Assembly (NCBI GenBank): GCA_038230695.1
Contig: JBBRMT010000216.1
Location: forward strand, 1-8,392
Direction: 5' to 3'
Length of the DNA stretch: 8,392 bases
DNA from: QHBQ01 sp038230695
Lineage (GTDB): Bacteria; Chloroflexota; Chloroflexia; QHBQ01
In this document: positions 1 to 6,465 of the stretch, piece by piece
Layout: every line of letters starts with the position of its first letter
How positions within the stretch are numbered: position 1 is the stretch's first letter
Program-made: the position numbers and the translations under genes
The notes under the pieces: model-generated
Seen by the model: the letters and a program-made list of their open reading frames with translations, nothing else
What the model was told of the DNA's origin: nothing
The model's database searches: none

Positions 1-783
1 GAAGTCTGCATGGATGGTAGGGTTGGCGGCGATGATTTGCGCCCCGCTGATGCTGCTGGGCTGGCCGTCGAAGTCAGTTGCCACCCCACCCGCCTCGCGG
101 ATAATCAGCAGGGCAGCAGCGATGTCCCAGGGCTTGAGGTGGAGGTGGAAGAACAGGTCAATGCGGGCGGTTGCCACGTAGCAAATCGCCAGCACCGCCG
201 AGCCGAGCATCCGCACGCGCCGCACGAAAGGGCGCACCTCCTGGGCGATCTTCAGTGAGCGCGGCGAGATGACCTCATCGTAGCCGATGTCGCAGGCAGC
301 CAGCGAGTCGTCGAGGTCAGTGCGCTCCGAAACGTGGATTGGTGCGCCATTCAGCTTCGCGCCCGCGCCCTCGATCGCGGTGAACATCTCCTCGTGGATG
401 GGGTCGTAGACCGCTGCGACCACTGTCTCGCCCTCATGCGCCAGCGCGACGGAGATGCACCAGTAGGGCAATTGTGCGGCGTAGTTGTGGGTGCCGTCAA
501 TCGGGTCTATAATCCAAACGTAATCGCCGCCCGCCGCCTCTGTCAACGCTGCTACGCCGCCACGCTCTTCGCTCAATATCCGATGGCTGGGGTGGCGCTG
601 CTGGATTATATCAATAATCGCCGTCTCGCAGGCAATGTCCGCCTCGGTCACGATGTCCTTATGGCCCTTGAAGCTGATCTGGCGGGGCTGGTGATACACC
701 TTCCACGCAATCTGGCCCGCCGCCCGCGCCGCATCCGTTGCCGTAACTAGAAATGCCGCCAACTCGCTGCTGTTGTCTGCCAC
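1..783 (-). CDS. Inositol monophosphatase family protein (3' end cut by window)
   Basis: Predicted Mg-dependent sugar-phosphate phosphatase of the inositol monophosphatase/SuhB/CysQ superfamily. The frame is open from a GTG at 783 to the window edge, giving 261 codons. The family is usually 250-275 residues, so only the last few should be missing. Visible signatures are a SEE segment at about residues 71-73 (usual metal-binding Glu), WIIDPIDGT at about 90-98 (metal-binding motif A) and KPWDIAA at about 217-223, followed by REAGG (motif B). These place it firmly in the family, but substrate (inositol-1-phosphate, PAP, fructose bisphosphate or another) cannot be read from them. GTG is chosen because AAAAAGGGGG (788-797) lies four bases upstream and the fold should begin close to the helix with AARAAG. 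The frame is also open upstream to an ATG at 879, which would add 32 residues partly encoded by a heptamer repeat; that start has no convincing ribosome-binding site. It lies 143 bases behind the cyclase gene. Confidence 0.93.
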   Translation of the reverse strand, partial: MADNSSELAAFLVTATDAARAAGQIAWKVYHQPRQISFKGHKDIVTEADIACETAIIDIIQQRHPSHRILSEERGGVAALTEAAGGDYVWIIDPIDGTHNYAAQLPYWCISVALAHEGETVVAAVYDPIHEEMFTAIEGAGAKLNGAPIHVSERTDLDDSLAACDIGYDEVISPRSLKIAQEVRPFVRRVRMLGSAVLAICYVATARIDLFFHLHLKPWDIAAALLIIREAGGVATDFDGQPSSISGAQIIAANPTIHADF

Positions 784-803
784 AAAGCCCCCTTTTTGCG
801 AAT

Positions 804-823
804 GTAGAAGGTAGAAGGTAGAA
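804..823. repeat. Heptamer tandem repeat, unit GTAGAAG, about 2.9 copies
   Basis: Two perfect GTAGAAG units are followed by a six-base partial unit. The array lies in the gap between the cyclase and phosphatase genes, about 20 bases upstream of the phosphatase GTG start. On the minus strand it reads CTTCTAC and has no stop in the frame continuous with the phosphatase. It is one of four heptamer arrays in the window, each with a different sequence. Confidence 0.8.
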
Positions 824-891
824 TCGTGATGGACACCCTGGATTGTCGCTGCCGATGAGCGTTTGTGGCGCTTTGCCATGCCTCTAATCAA

Positions 892-922
892 GCCTCTCCC
901 CGCAAGGGGAGATGCTTTTTGC
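892..922. repeat. GC-rich hairpin repeat, intergenic copy
   Basis: CTCCCC (896-901) and GGGGAG (906-911) form a perfect 6-bp stem around GCAA, followed by GCTTTTTGC. Plus-strand bases 898-922 closely match 7767-7790 inside the GT2/GT4 gene, with about two mismatches and one indel, so this is a dispersed repeat. It sits just after the stop codon of the cyclase gene (927-929). On the minus strand the stem has no trailing T-run, so it is a poor intrinsic terminator, although it could act as an mRNA 3'-end hairpin. Confidence 0.6.
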
Positions 923-926
923 TACC

Positions 927-1577
927 CTATTCGACGATTGCAAAGGCCCGCACCGTGAATGAGGTGCCACCCTTGATTGGCGGTGGCGCGGCGAAGAAGC
1001 GGAAGCCGCGGCTGGGCAACTGTTCCAGCCCGCAAAGGTGTTCGACGATGGGGATGCCTGCCGCCAGCAGTATTGTGTGCGCCGGGCGCGACTTGTCGGC
1101 CATATCGTCAATGTTAGCGCAGTCTATGCCCACCAGGGTTGCGCCCGCCTGTGCCAGCGCGTGGCAGCCCTCGGCAGTGATGAACGGACCGGATGTGAAG
1201 TAATCGGCTTCGCCCCAGCGTTTGTCCCAGCCGCTGTAGAATAGCACCGCTTTGCCCGCCAGGTCGTGTGCGGCAACCGCTTCAGGGCCGATTGGCCCTT
1301 CGCCCACCTTGATCAGCACGCCAGGCAGATTGACTGTCTTGGCTAGCGGTAGCGCGGCCAGGTCATCGGCTTCAGGGTGACGGTGGAAGGGCGCGTCAAT
1401 GTAAGTGCCGGTGTTGCCGCCCATCTCATATGTGGCGATCTGGAAGCTGACCCCGGGCGCGTAGCTGCCCCGTTCCAGGCTCTCCGCATGGGTAAACCAG
1501 GTGAGAAAGCGTGGCTCCGGTAGCCCAGGATATGAGGGCATCCCGCGTTCGATGGTGTGGCTCAAGTCTACCAGCAT
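927..1577 (-). CDS. Cyclase / kynurenine formamidase-like protein with variant metal motif
   Basis: A 216-residue protein of the cyclase family (PF04199 type), which contains kynurenine formamidase KynB, isatin hydrolase and polyketide-cyclase-like enzymes. It starts with MLVDLSHTIERGMPSYPG, the usual opening of this fold, and the length is normal. The family metal-site signature HxGTHxDxPxH appears here as NTGTYIDAPFH at residues 55-65: the Asp and last His are kept, but the first His is Asn and the His after GT is Tyr. A later SRPAHTILL segment (His167) and the IPIVEHL segment (Glu179) match the usual second half of the active site. I recall NTGTY variants in a bacterial subgroup, so this may be a distinct reaction class rather than a dead enzyme. 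The start is supported by GAGGAGGG (1587-1594), nine bases upstream. It lies 111 bases behind the dehydrogenase gene. The substrate is unknown. Confidence 0.88.
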   Translation of the reverse strand: MLVDLSHTIERGMPSYPGLPEPRFLTWFTHAESLERGSYAPGVSFQIATYEMGGNTGTYIDAPFHRHPEADDLAALPLAKTVNLPGVLIKVGEGPIGPEAVAAHDLAGKAVLFYSGWDKRWGEADYFTSGPFITAEGCHALAQAGATLVGIDCANIDDMADKSRPAHTILLAAGIPIVEHLCGLEQLPSRGFRFFAAPPPIKGGTSFTVRAFAIVE

Positions 1578-1586
1578 AGTTCATAA

Positions 1587-1594
1587 CCCTCCTC
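1587..1594 (-). promoter_or_regulatory. Strong Shine-Dalgarno site for the cyclase gene
   Basis: The minus strand reads GAGGAGGG, nine bases before the ATG at 1577. A second ATG between them, at about 1583, is in another frame. This site makes 1577 the likely start. Confidence 0.75.
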
Positions 1595-1688
1595 AGTATA
1601 AGGCTCATGCGCCTCACGGCCAGTACATAATCACTGCCGCGAGGCTACTTGAGCGGACAAGCTCCACCATTGTACGCCCCCCTATCGG

Positions 1689-2549
1689 TTATGCCTGCGG
1701 GTAATCGTAGAACCCCTTGCCCGACTTCTTGCCCAGCATCCCCGCTAGCACCATGCGGCGCAGCAGCGGCGGCGGCGCAAAGCGCGACTCCTTGTACTCA
1801 TCGAACAGCACGTTGGCGACGTAGTATAGAGTGTCCAGGCCAATGAAGTCGCTGAGGGTCAGCGGCCCCATCGGGTGGCTGGCCCCCAGCTTCATGCCGT
1901 TGTCTATATCCTCGCGGCTAGCGAGACCTTCGCTGTAGCAGCGGATTGCATCGAGCAGGTAGGGGACAAGCAGGCGGTTGACGATGAAGCCAGGGGTATC
2001 CTGCGCCTGCACCACCGTCTTGCCCAGCCGTTCGCCGAACTCCTGCAAGGTAAACAGCGTCTCCTGGCTGGTACTCAACGCCCGCACCAACTCGACCAGC
2101 TTCATCACTGGCACGGGGTTGAAGAAGTGCAGCCCCGCTACCCGATCAGGTCGCTTCGTTGCCGCTGCCACCTCGGTCACGGGCAGTGATGAGGTGTTGG
2201 TGGCGAAGATAGTCTGAGGCTTGCAGATGCGATCCAGCGCGGCGAACAACTCGCGCTTGGCGGCGATCTGCTCCACGATTACTTCGATGACAATATCGGC
2301 ATCAGCCATCGGCTCAAGCTCAACGGTGGGGTGCAGACGACCGATGGTGGCGTTGTAGTCATCGGGGCTAATCTTACCCTTTGCCACATCCTTGTCTAGC
2401 ACGGCCTTTATGCGCTTCATGCCGGCATCAAGTAGCTCCTGATTGACCTCGCGGACAATCACCTCGTAGCCACTCTGCGCTGCAACCTGGGCAATGCCGC
2501 TGCCCATCAGCCCGCAGCCGACTACGCCGATTAGTTGGATGTCTACCAC
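1689..2549 (-). CDS. hbd: 3-hydroxybutyryl-CoA dehydrogenase family protein
   Basis: Predicted NAD(P)-dependent oxidoreductase that interconverts 3-hydroxyacyl-CoA and 3-oxoacyl-CoA (Hbd/PaaH/FadB2 type) in the cytosol. Numbered from the GTG at 2549, it has 286 residues, normal for a single-domain-pair member. A Rossmann nucleotide-binding loop GCGLMGSGIA lies at about residues 11-20, NTSSLP at about 118-123, the catalytic-His segment GLHFFNPVP at about 139-147, and DTPGFIVNR at about 184-192. A C-terminal helical domain carries MGPLTLSDFIGLDT and ends in KKSGKGFYDY. The frame opens earlier at an ATG (2561), but the only good ribosome-binding site, GGAGG (2555-2559), lies over that ATG and is spaced correctly for the GTG; homologues also begin close to the Rossmann strand. 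It starts 16 bases after the stop of the PIG-L gene, so the two are very likely co-transcribed. A role in butyrate/polyhydroxybutyrate metabolism or beta-oxidation cannot be separated here. Confidence 0.93.
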   Translation of the reverse strand: MVDIQLIGVVGCGLMGSGIAQVAAQSGYEVIVREVNQELLDAGMKRIKAVLDKDVAKGKISPDDYNATIGRLHPTVELEPMADADIVIEVIVEQIAAKRELFAALDRICKPQTIFATNTSSLPVTEVAAATKRPDRVAGLHFFNPVPVMKLVELVRALSTSQETLFTLQEFGERLGKTVVQAQDTPGFIVNRLLVPYLLDAIRCYSEGLASREDIDNGMKLGASHPMGPLTLSDFIGLDTLYYVANVLFDEYKESRFAPPPLLRRMVLAGMLGKKSGKGFYDYPQA

Positions 2550-2552
2550 TTT

Positions 2553-2559
2553 CACCTCC
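2553..2559 (-). promoter_or_regulatory. Shine-Dalgarno site that decides the dehydrogenase start
   Basis: The minus strand reads GGAGGTG followed by AAA and then GTG at 2549. The site overlaps the upstream in-frame ATG (2561), so that ATG cannot use it, whereas the GTG is five bases beyond GGAGG. It begins seven bases after the TAA of the preceding gene (2566-2568). Confidence 0.7.
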
Positions 2560-2565
2560 ATTTGT

Positions 2566-3558
2566 TTAACGGCGAATGATAATACGGCGGAAGGCTTCGG
2601 CGTACTCCATGCCGCCCTGTTCGCCTAGCTCCTTGGCCCGTTCGCGCACCCGTTCGCCCAGTGCGGTGGGATCTTCGAACTGGCTGGCGTGCTTCTGCAA
2701 GGCAGCGATCTTGGTGTCAATCGTATCGCTGATGTCCACCAGGATGTCCGGCTGCTCCGATTGGATGAGGAACACTTCCAGCACCTTGTGCGGCTGCAAG
2801 CCCTCGGCCAGTTGTTCGGGGAATTGCAAGTGATCGCGGGCGGTGGGATAGACCGCATCAACGGCGGCCTGACCAGCGGCGCGGTGATCGGGGTGATTGA
2901 TGAAGCGATTGTTGTAGAATAGCGCGGTGGGATCCTGGGAGATGAGGATGTGCGGCCTGAACTGGCGAATCGCCCGCGTAATCGCGCCGCGCAAGGTCAG
3001 ATCTGGCACCAGTTCGCCATCCTTGAAGCCGAGGAAGACTACCTCCTTGACCCCCAGCACAGCAGCGGCCTCGCGTTGTTCGCGCTCGCGGATCTGCGCC
3101 AACTTATCACTGGTCATTTCCGGATCGCCGCTGCCCTTATCGCCACGGGTGATGATCGCGTAATACACCTCGCGGCCTGCTTTCGTCCATGCCGCCACCG
3201 TACCTGCCGCGCCGAACTCGGCATCGTCGGGGTGGGCGCAGACTACCAGCACGCGCAGAGCCTCGCCCTTAAGGTCGAGGTACTGCTCCAGCGGCTGCTC
3301 CTCCTCGGCAATCTCCTCATCCTCATACTCGAACTCTTGCTCGTCGCCTGCCGCTTCGTCAATATCCTCGCCCTGGGGCAGCACGCCTTCCACGTTAGGC
3401 TGATCCCAACGCTGGGGGGTCAGTGAGGCATCAACCGTTTGCTGGTTGGTCACTTCGTCTATATCTTCACCTTGCGCTATGGGCATTGCGCTATTTGCAG
3501 CATCCGCCGTCGCGGGTGGAGTTGTGGATTGATCTTTTACCTCGTCATTATTGTCCAT
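2566..3558 (-). CDS. PIG-L/LmbE family deacetylase with acidic N-terminal tail
   Basis: Predicted zinc-dependent N-deacetylase of the LmbE/PIG-L superfamily, which acts on N-acetyl-amino sugars and related conjugates (GlcNAc-PI, GlcNAc-inositol and GlcNAc-malate in thiol synthesis). The catalytic domain begins near residue 100: LRVLVVCAHPDDAEFGAAGT at 101-120 supplies the His and Asp ligands plus the catalytic Asp, and INHPDHRAAG at 220-229 gives the third zinc-ligand His. The domain runs to the C-terminus at residue 330, normal for the family. The first 95 or so residues are an unusual hydrophilic extension that looks disordered. It ends in a run rich in Glu/Asp (about 72-92) and carries the peptide QGEDIDE twice, at 29-35 and 62-68. 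AGGAGG (3571-3576) lies 12 bases before the chosen ATG, a long but usable spacing. A promoter precedes it at 3622-3651. Substrate is unknown; no thiol-synthesis partner is nearby. Confidence 0.9.
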   Translation of the reverse strand: MDNNDEVKDQSTTPPATADAANSAMPIAQGEDIDEVTNQQTVDASLTPQRWDQPNVEGVLPQGEDIDEAAGDEQEFEYEDEEIAEEEQPLEQYLDLKGEALRVLVVCAHPDDAEFGAAGTVAAWTKAGREVYYAIITRGDKGSGDPEMTSDKLAQIREREQREAAAVLGVKEVVFLGFKDGELVPDLTLRGAITRAIRQFRPHILISQDPTALFYNNRFINHPDHRAAGQAAVDAVYPTARDHLQFPEQLAEGLQPHKVLEVFLIQSEQPDILVDISDTIDTKIAALQKHASQFEDPTALGERVRERAKELGEQGGMEYAEAFRRIIIRR

Positions 3559-3617
3559 GCCTTAGTATCGCCTCCTGTGTTTGATTGGCATCATATGCTT
3601 TGCATTGGCATTACGAT

Positions 3618-3651
3618 GGGTATTATACCCTGCTTTGGCGGCTGGGGGCAA
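3618..3651 (-). promoter_or_regulatory. Sigma-70-like promoter with palindromic -10 region
   Basis: The minus strand carries TTGCCC (3646-3651) and a perfect TATAAT (3622-3627) separated by 18 bases. The -10 hexamer sits in the middle of a perfect 13-base palindrome, GGGTATTATACCC (3618-3630). The expected start point is around 3614-3616, leaving a leader of about 57 bases before the PIG-L ATG at 3558. It lies just after the GT39 stop codon (3655-3657), so it can fire independently of the glycosyltransferase genes. An 8-base direct repeat, ATTGGCAT on the plus strand, occurs in the leader at 3584-3591 and 3604-3611, exactly 20 bases apart. The palindrome and repeats could be repressor sites; that part is inference. 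Confidence 0.6.
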
Positions 3652-3654
3652 ATA

Positions 3655-6150
3655 CTATGGCTTTACGTTTACAATGCGCGTCAAGGTGGGCGCGTTACCC
3701 ACATTCTTGCCATCGCTGTCGGTGGCTGGCAATGGCTGGTTGGGCGCGGTGGTGGTGACAACCTGCACCTGAATGGCGTAAAGGTCGGGAGGTTGGTCGC
3801 CCGCCACCCATAGGTCGCGGTAGTCTATATAAGTGGTCACTTTGGCCCACTTGCTGGTCGGCAGGTAGCCGTTCAGCGGCTGTGCCGCTACGCTGCCAAT
3901 TACCTTACCGCTCTTGTCCACGTAGCTGAGGGTGACGGTGTAGTTGGCCTTCGGCGGGTCGTTATCCACCCGCCAGTACAGGGTGAGCGGGAAGTAGTCA
4001 GCACGGGTCAGGGTTACCAGGTTGGCGGCGCTACACTTGCCCCCGTCCAGCTCGGCGAAGGTGCAGCGGCCCTGCTCCGTATTGCTGTTGGGCGAAGGCG
4101 GCAGCCAGGGTTGGTTGCGCGGCTCGTAGCTGTAGCCCAGCAGGTCGAGCTTGTCGCCATTGGCCCCATTGTTGAAGGTATAGGCAATCAGGGTTTGGGG
4201 GCGCGGGTAATAGCTGCTCACATTGCCGTTGAAGTTGATGCCATAGACATCCACCCCGTTGTAGAACTGTGCGTCATCCTCGATGTAGTTGCCATCTAGC
4301 CACCATTTGACCGAGCCGCGCGGGTCTTCTAGCTTGACTCGCTCAGGCGATTGCACCAGCCAGGCCCGCCGCTTGTTGCTGATTATCTGGCTGAAGGTGG
4401 TGTTCAGTTCGCGCATCGTGCCGGACATGACGATGCGTGGCTCGATGCCATACGCTGGCACACTGGGCCGGTCGGCTGGCCCCGGCCCGTTCTGCATATA
4501 ATAATCCACCGCCGTGAGCAGATAGCCGGGGTAGACGATGATCACATCACCCGCCCGCATATGGGTCTTGACGTAGAGCATTGCCCCCCGCCAGTCCTCT
4601 TTGGTCGGCGCGGTGGTGAAGTTGATGCCCGCCATTGCGCTGCCGCTGGTAATCGCCACCAGCAAGATGGCGAGAGCGGCGACCAGTTTTGAGTTTTGAG
4701 TTTTGAGTTTTGAGTTTTGAGTTATTGATGTCGAGGCTGTAGGGTTAGGACTTATACCGCCCTGGTGGGGTGCTGTGCGCTGCTCAGGGGTGATTGCCAA
4801 CTTCCGCCACAAATCGGGCAATGTGGCGGCCCGCTCGGCCACGCCCTTGAGCGGCGCAGCGATGCCAAACGCCACCAGCGTGAGCCAGGCGGGCAGCGCG
4901 ATGATCAGATAGCGCGGCTCGAACAACGGCGCACGCAGGGTAATCAGCCAGAAGCCTACGATTGGCACCAACAGATAGGCAGCCAGCAGCGCAGCAGCGG
5001 CGTGGGGAGTGCTAAGTGTTGAGGATTGAGGACCGTGAGTGCTGAGTGCTGAGTGCTGAGGAAGTATCTGAATAGGGGTGCGATTATCAGTAGGGGCGAA
5101 CCGTTGTTCGGCCTGCGCCGCTAGCTCCCCCTCCCAGCCTCCCGCAGCAGGTGAGGGATCTTGCAAACTTCCCTCCCGCTGGGAGGGGTTGGGGATGGGT
5201 ATACTAGGAGTGCGCCAGCTAGTTACCAGCCCAGCTATCACCAGGATGGTGAATAGAGCGCCACCCGCCAACTCCCAGCCGTGCATCCCATCGGGCAGGC
5301 GGTTGAGGCTGAAGGTGACGATCACCGCCTGGATGATGTCGGGCAGGGTGGTGGGCGGGTAGAACTGGCTCACCGATGAGGTGTTCAGCAGGTAATCAGC
5401 CCGCAAAATCAGCAACGGCACGAATGGCAGCAGCATAATCAGGGTGGCCCGCAGCCAGTAGCGCGAGTTCGCCAGCGTGCGTCGGTGGGTGAGCAGCAGC
5501 CAGGCGTAGTAAACCAGTTGGGCCAGTAGGATCAATACCGCCATGCCGTGGGCGTAAAGCGCCAGCAAGGTTATAATCACATAGGCAACCCAGCGACGGG
5601 GTGTGTCCCGCTCCAATGCCAGCACGAAGGCGTACATACTGCCCAGCGTGGCGAACACCACCAGGGCATACATCTTGGCCTCCTGCGAGTACCAGATATG
5701 GAATGGGGCGATGGTCAGGATTGCCGCAGCCAGCACGCCGACCCCCTCGGCCCAACGGTGCGTTGCCCCGCCTGCCCGCAGTAGTGCGCTGGTGAACAGG
5801 TAGATAAGCGGGATGGTGAGCGTGCCGAACAGGGCGGACAGCGACCGCACTGCCGTCTCGCTCTCGCCAAATAGACGCATCCAGAAGTGCAGCAGCAGGG
5901 TGTAGAGTGGCCCATTTTCGCCCGCGCTGGTGAAGGCCACCAGCAGCGAACCAATGTCAGCGTGCGCCCGCGCTACGATGTCGGCCTCGTCGAACCACAG
6001 GCTCTGGGTGTTGATATGATAGCGACGCAGCAGCAACCCAATGCCGGTCAGCAGCAGCGCGGCGACACGCGACCAGGTTAGCCACGCGCTCAGGGATGCG
6101 AGTGATGGCAGGGTGCGATGATGGACGATTGCTTTAGGTGTTGTTTCCAT
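3655..6150 (-). CDS. GT39-type integral membrane glycosyltransferase with repeat-derived loop inserts
   Basis: An 831-residue polytopic protein resembling GT39 glycosyltransferases (ArnT/PMT-like, PF13231 type), which transfer a sugar from a polyprenyl-phosphate donor at the outer face of the membrane. The first membrane segment (about 27-42) is followed by a loop with SLWFDEAD (50-57), whose Asp-Glu pair matches the catalytic acidic site of this family. GENGPLYTLLLHFW follows at 77-90. About ten more hydrophobic segments extend to residue 507, with EPRYLIIALP (411-420) typical of the later membrane region. Residues 510-831 form a large soluble, probably extracytoplasmic C-terminal domain. 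Two stretches do not look like native protein: about 313-382 and 447-488. Both are low-complexity and encoded by heptamer repeats, and the first also by GC-rich palindromes. Each lies between membrane segments, where loops tolerate insertion. The start ATG has only a weak GAGAT upstream, so the start is less certain than the gene. The acceptor is unknown; the neighbouring GT2/GT4 gene suggests surface glycan work. Confidence 0.9.
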   Translation of the reverse strand: METTPKAIVHHRTLPSLASLSAWLTWSRVAALLLTGIGLLLRRYHINTQSLWFDEADIVARAHADIGSLLVAFTSAGENGPLYTLLLHFWMRLFGESETAVRSLSALFGTLTIPLIYLFTSALLRAGGATHRWAEGVGVLAAAILTIAPFHIWYSQEAKMYALVVFATLGSMYAFVLALERDTPRRWVAYVIITLLALYAHGMAVLILLAQLVYYAWLLLTHRRTLANSRYWLRATLIMLLPFVPLLILRADYLLNTSSVSQFYPPTTLPDIIQAVIVTFSLNRLPDGMHGWELAGGALFTILVIAGLVTSWRTPSIPIPNPSQREGSLQDPSPAAGGWEGELAAQAEQRFAPTDNRTPIQILPQHSALSTHGPQSSTLSTPHAAAALLAAYLLVPIVGFWLITLRAPLFEPRYLIIALPAWLTLVAFGIAAPLKGVAERAATLPDLWRKLAITPEQRTAPHQGGISPNPTASTSITQNSKLKTQNSKLVAALAILLVAITSGSAMAGINFTTAPTKEDWRGAMLYVKTHMRAGDVIIVYPGYLLTAVDYYMQNGPGPADRPSVPAYGIEPRIVMSGTMRELNTTFSQIISNKRRAWLVQSPERVKLEDPRGSVKWWLDGNYIEDDAQFYNGVDVYGINFNGNVSSYYPRPQTLIAYTFNNGANGDKLDLLGYSYEPRNQPWLPPSPNSNTEQGRCTFAELDGGKCSAANLVTLTRADYFPLTLYWRVDNDPPKANYTVTLSYVDKSGKVIGSVAAQPLNGYLPTSKWAKVTTYIDYRDLWVAGDQPPDLYAIQVQVVTTTAPNQPLPATDSDGKNVGNAPTLTRIVNVKP
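4687..4723. repeat. Heptamer tandem repeat, unit TTTTGAG, five perfect copies
   Basis: Five perfect TTTTGAG units (4687-4721) plus two further bases. The array lies inside the GT39 gene and encodes, on the minus strand (unit CTCAAAA), the seven-residue-periodic peptide TQNSKLKTQNSKL at about residues 477-489, immediately before a membrane segment. The coding orientation is stop-free in all frames, whereas the opposite strand would contain TGA. Confidence 0.95.
5005..5214. repeat. Mosaic repeat insert inside the GT39 gene
   Basis: The stretch encodes residues 313-382, between two membrane segments, and is made of recognisable repeat modules. A heptamer array at 5007-5061 holds GAGTGCT, AAGTGTT, GAGGATT and GAGGACC, then a two-base offset and three perfect GAGTGCT units. 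A GTAGGGGCGA-type element (5090-5113) contains the small hairpin CGAAC-CGTT-GTTCG. A palindromic block at 5127-5189 has 11-base inverted arms CCCCTCCCAGC (5128-5138) and GCTGGGAGGGG (5178-5188), with a nested perfect hairpin CCCTCCC-GCT-GGGAGGG (5171-5187). The boundaries are estimated from where ordinary membrane-protein sequence resumes. Confidence 0.8.
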
Positions 6151-6168
6151 CTATCTCAATTAACGGTT

Positions 6169-6193
6169 TATTTGCATTGAAGTTCTGCAAATA
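6169..6193. promoter_or_regulatory. Perfect 8-base dyad upstream of the GT39 start
   Basis: TATTTGCA (6169-6176) and TGCAAATA (6186-6193) are exact inverted repeats with nine bases between them. The dyad begins 19 bases before the GT39 ATG at 6150. It may be an operator for a dimeric regulator or a leader hairpin affecting translation; a chance occurrence is possible. Confidence 0.35.
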
Positions 6194-6311
6194 GTCATAT
6201 GGTTCAAGGTTGTAGGCAGCCCACCGAGTTCCGGGGGTTGGGCATTTATGCGCTTCACCAGGTCGGCTGGTTGCCCCCTCATAGGCATTAAGCAAAGAAA
6301 GTTGGGGATGA

Positions 6312-6465
6312 GCGTGGGGGTCTGGGGGTTCAGCCCCCAGATGCCCAAGCGTATCAACGTCCATTGTATGCAACCCCGCTGGCATCGCAGCAAGGCCAGG
6401 GTATGGCCCACCCGCAGCATTGTGCCATTGCAATAGCTGAGGGCTGAACCCCCAGACCCCCAGCG
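6312..6465. repeat. MITE-like element with 29-base imperfect inverted repeats
   Basis: The left arm (6312-6340) and the reverse complement of the right arm (6437-6465) agree at 25 of 29 positions, including 22 consecutive identical bases. The left arm itself folds as CTGGGGG-TTCAG-CCCCCAG (6322-6340). The interior of 96 bases has no coding signal but contains a further small hairpin, GGCCA-GGGTA-TGGCC. The length of 154 bases and lack of coding capacity resemble a non-autonomous mobile element, or two oppositely oriented copies of a short palindromic repeat. No target-site duplication was found with confidence. Confidence 0.6.

Noticed and set aside
334..750. Plus-strand frame of 138 codons
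   Set aside because: It lies entirely opposite the inositol monophosphatase gene, whose motifs are clear, and encodes nothing recognisable.
896..911. Hairpin after the cyclase gene as an intrinsic terminator
   Set aside because: The stem is only six base pairs and is followed on the minus strand by AGGCTTGATT rather than a T-run. It is better explained as a dispersed repeat.
1578..1688. Possible separate promoter for the cyclase gene (TATACT close to 1600)
   Set aside because: No acceptable -35 lies at a suitable distance, and the hexamer is almost on top of the Shine-Dalgarno site.
2950..3426. Plus-strand frame of 158 codons
   Set aside because: It is antisense to the PIG-L deacetylase domain and is expected by chance in GC-rich coding DNA.
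6134..6433. Minus-strand frame of 99 codons overlapping the GT39 start, with a fairly natural-looking C-terminal part (YDYLQNFNANKPLIEIDG)
   Set aside because: It runs through the left arm of the inverted repeat element and overlaps the GT39 start by 17 bases, with no recognisable domain or ribosome-binding site. It might be a gene remnant, but that cannot be supported here.
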